A DNA stretch of 14,349 nucleotides, taken from the NCBI GenBank assembly GCA_025352305.1, contig JANXTQ010000149.1, positions 1 through 14,349 of the forward strand, written 5' to 3'. A model generated the notes under the pieces. It was given only the letters and a program-made list of their open reading frames with translations, was not told where the DNA came from and did not search any database. The stretch is from Actinomycetes bacterium (GTDB lineage: Bacteria > Actinomycetota > Acidimicrobiia > Acidimicrobiales > RAAP-2). Shown piece by piece: positions 13,840 through 14,349 of this stretch (positions are counted from its first letter, which is position 1; each line of letters starts with the position of its first letter). The position numbers and the translations under genes were made by a program.

Positions 13840-14349
13840 CGCGACGTGATGGCGAGGCGAATGAGCCACGGCTGAGCCGTTGCCCGTTCGGACGCCGTTG
13901 GATGCAACCTCAGGAACTTTTGGAATTCCTGTTTCGCGAAATTCCGCTTTCCTGGCGTGGACGCAGCAATGATCGCGTAATACAACAGCGGATCGGGGTC
14001 ATGCGGATAGGTGGCCACAGCTAAAGCCACTCTTTTTTCGCCGAGTCGGAGTAGCGAGAGATTCTGAGCGGCGCTACCGGCGGTAAATGAAATCCACCCC
14101 GATTGCGTTAGCGCTTCGACGTTCTTTTTGTCAATGGCAAGCACTTGATTAAATGCCTCCAGTGCGTAGGTACTTCGACCCGAAGCTTGATCAAGTTCCG
14201 CTTCAGTGAGTAGGACGCGAATTTGCTGAGCTTGAGAGGTCGTGATGCCGCCCGTTTCTGATGCGCCCGGCTGGCGAGGTGTCGCGGCGTTTACGACGAG
14301 CACTGTTGCCGCGACCGCAAAGCACGCCAGTGCCGCGACGAGGTAACCG
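13836..14349 (-). CDS. TPR-containing membrane-anchored protein, possibly CcmH/CycH-like (5' end cut off)
   Basis: The frame is open to the window edge, so about 170 C-terminal residues are seen and the start lies to the right. The visible part begins with a hydrophobic run of about 20 residues (GYLVAALACFAVAATVLVV), a membrane helix that should leave the rest outside the cytoplasmic membrane. A linker (about 21-40) leads to TPR-like helices: LLTEAELDQASGRSTYALEAF, QVLAIDKKNVEALTQSGWISF and DPLLYYAIIAAS, then KQEFQKFLRLHP. This topology resembles the TPR half of c-type cytochrome biogenesis proteins (CcmI/CycH), but TPR proteins are varied and no haem-handling motif is visible, so this stays tentative. 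The GTG at 14303 is probably an internal Val. The stop shares the palindrome CTAG with that of the regulator gene. Confidence 0.75.
   Translation of the reverse strand, partial: GYLVAALACFAVAATVLVVNAATPRQPGASETGGITTSQAQQIRVLLTEAELDQASGRSTYALEAFNQVLAIDKKNVEALTQSGWISFTAGSAAQNLSLLRLGEKRVALAVATYPHDPDPLLYYAIIAASTPGKRNFAKQEFQKFLRLHPTASERATAQPWLIRLAITSR

Noticed and set aside
1..14349. CRISPR array, tRNA, rRNA, insertion sequence or phage genes
   Set aside because: No spaced repeats, cloverleaf, rRNA core sequence, transposase or terminal repeats were seen on either strand; gene packing and codon use look uniform.

Overview
The window looks like a compact chromosomal stretch from an actinobacterium (Actinomycetota). 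The GC content is moderately high by eye. The pointers are a WhiB-family Fe-S protein beside a PdtaS-type sensor kinase, a paired ArsA/Get3-like ATPase locus with a DUF3107 gene, and the actinobacterial trio of histidine phosphatase, DUF3090 and SCO1664-family protein. Many genes start with GTG and several overlap by 1-4 bases. A member of Acidimicrobiia is my best guess within the phylum, but that is inference. I see no mobile element, CRISPR array, tRNA or rRNA, and no gene-free gap over about 190 bases.

Layout. Bases 1-1529 (+): the cut 3' end of an MSMEG_4193-type histidine phosphatase, a DUF3090 protein and an SCO1664-family kinase-like protein, joined by two ATGA overlaps. Bases 1563-4678 (-): a GDPD-type phosphodiesterase, then etfB and etfA (electron transfer flavoprotein), then a separate VOC-fold protein. 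Bases 4679-4863 are a divergent promoter region with a clear sigma-70-like promoter for the whiB gene (4864-5160, +). Bases 5162-9843 (-) read as one operon: DUF3107 protein, BagA-like ATPase, BagB-like ATPase, PHP-domain phosphatase, PdtaS-like histidine kinase. All five use GTG starts, and gaps are 13 bases or less.

Bases 9896-11056 (+): a dGTPase-like HD phosphohydrolase whose 5' end carries two adjoining inverted repeats and whose start is uncertain. Bases 11053-13054 (-): an Mrp/ApbC-type P-loop ATPase followed by a short-chain dehydrogenase. Bases 13126-13839 (+): a winged-helix regulator with SufR-like C-terminal cysteines, divergent from mrp and probably read from a leaderless transcript. 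Bases 13836-14349 (-): the visible part of a membrane-anchored TPR protein, possibly for cytochrome c maturation.

How the genes may work together: much of the window concerns Fe-S clusters, redox or nitric-oxide-type sensing (WhiB, PdtaS-like kinase, Bag-type ATPases, Mrp with a SufR-like regulator) and electron transfer (EtfAB). The least understood parts are the kinase-like/phosphatase-like trio at the left edge and the operon linking DUF3107 and the Bag ATPases to a sensor kinase.
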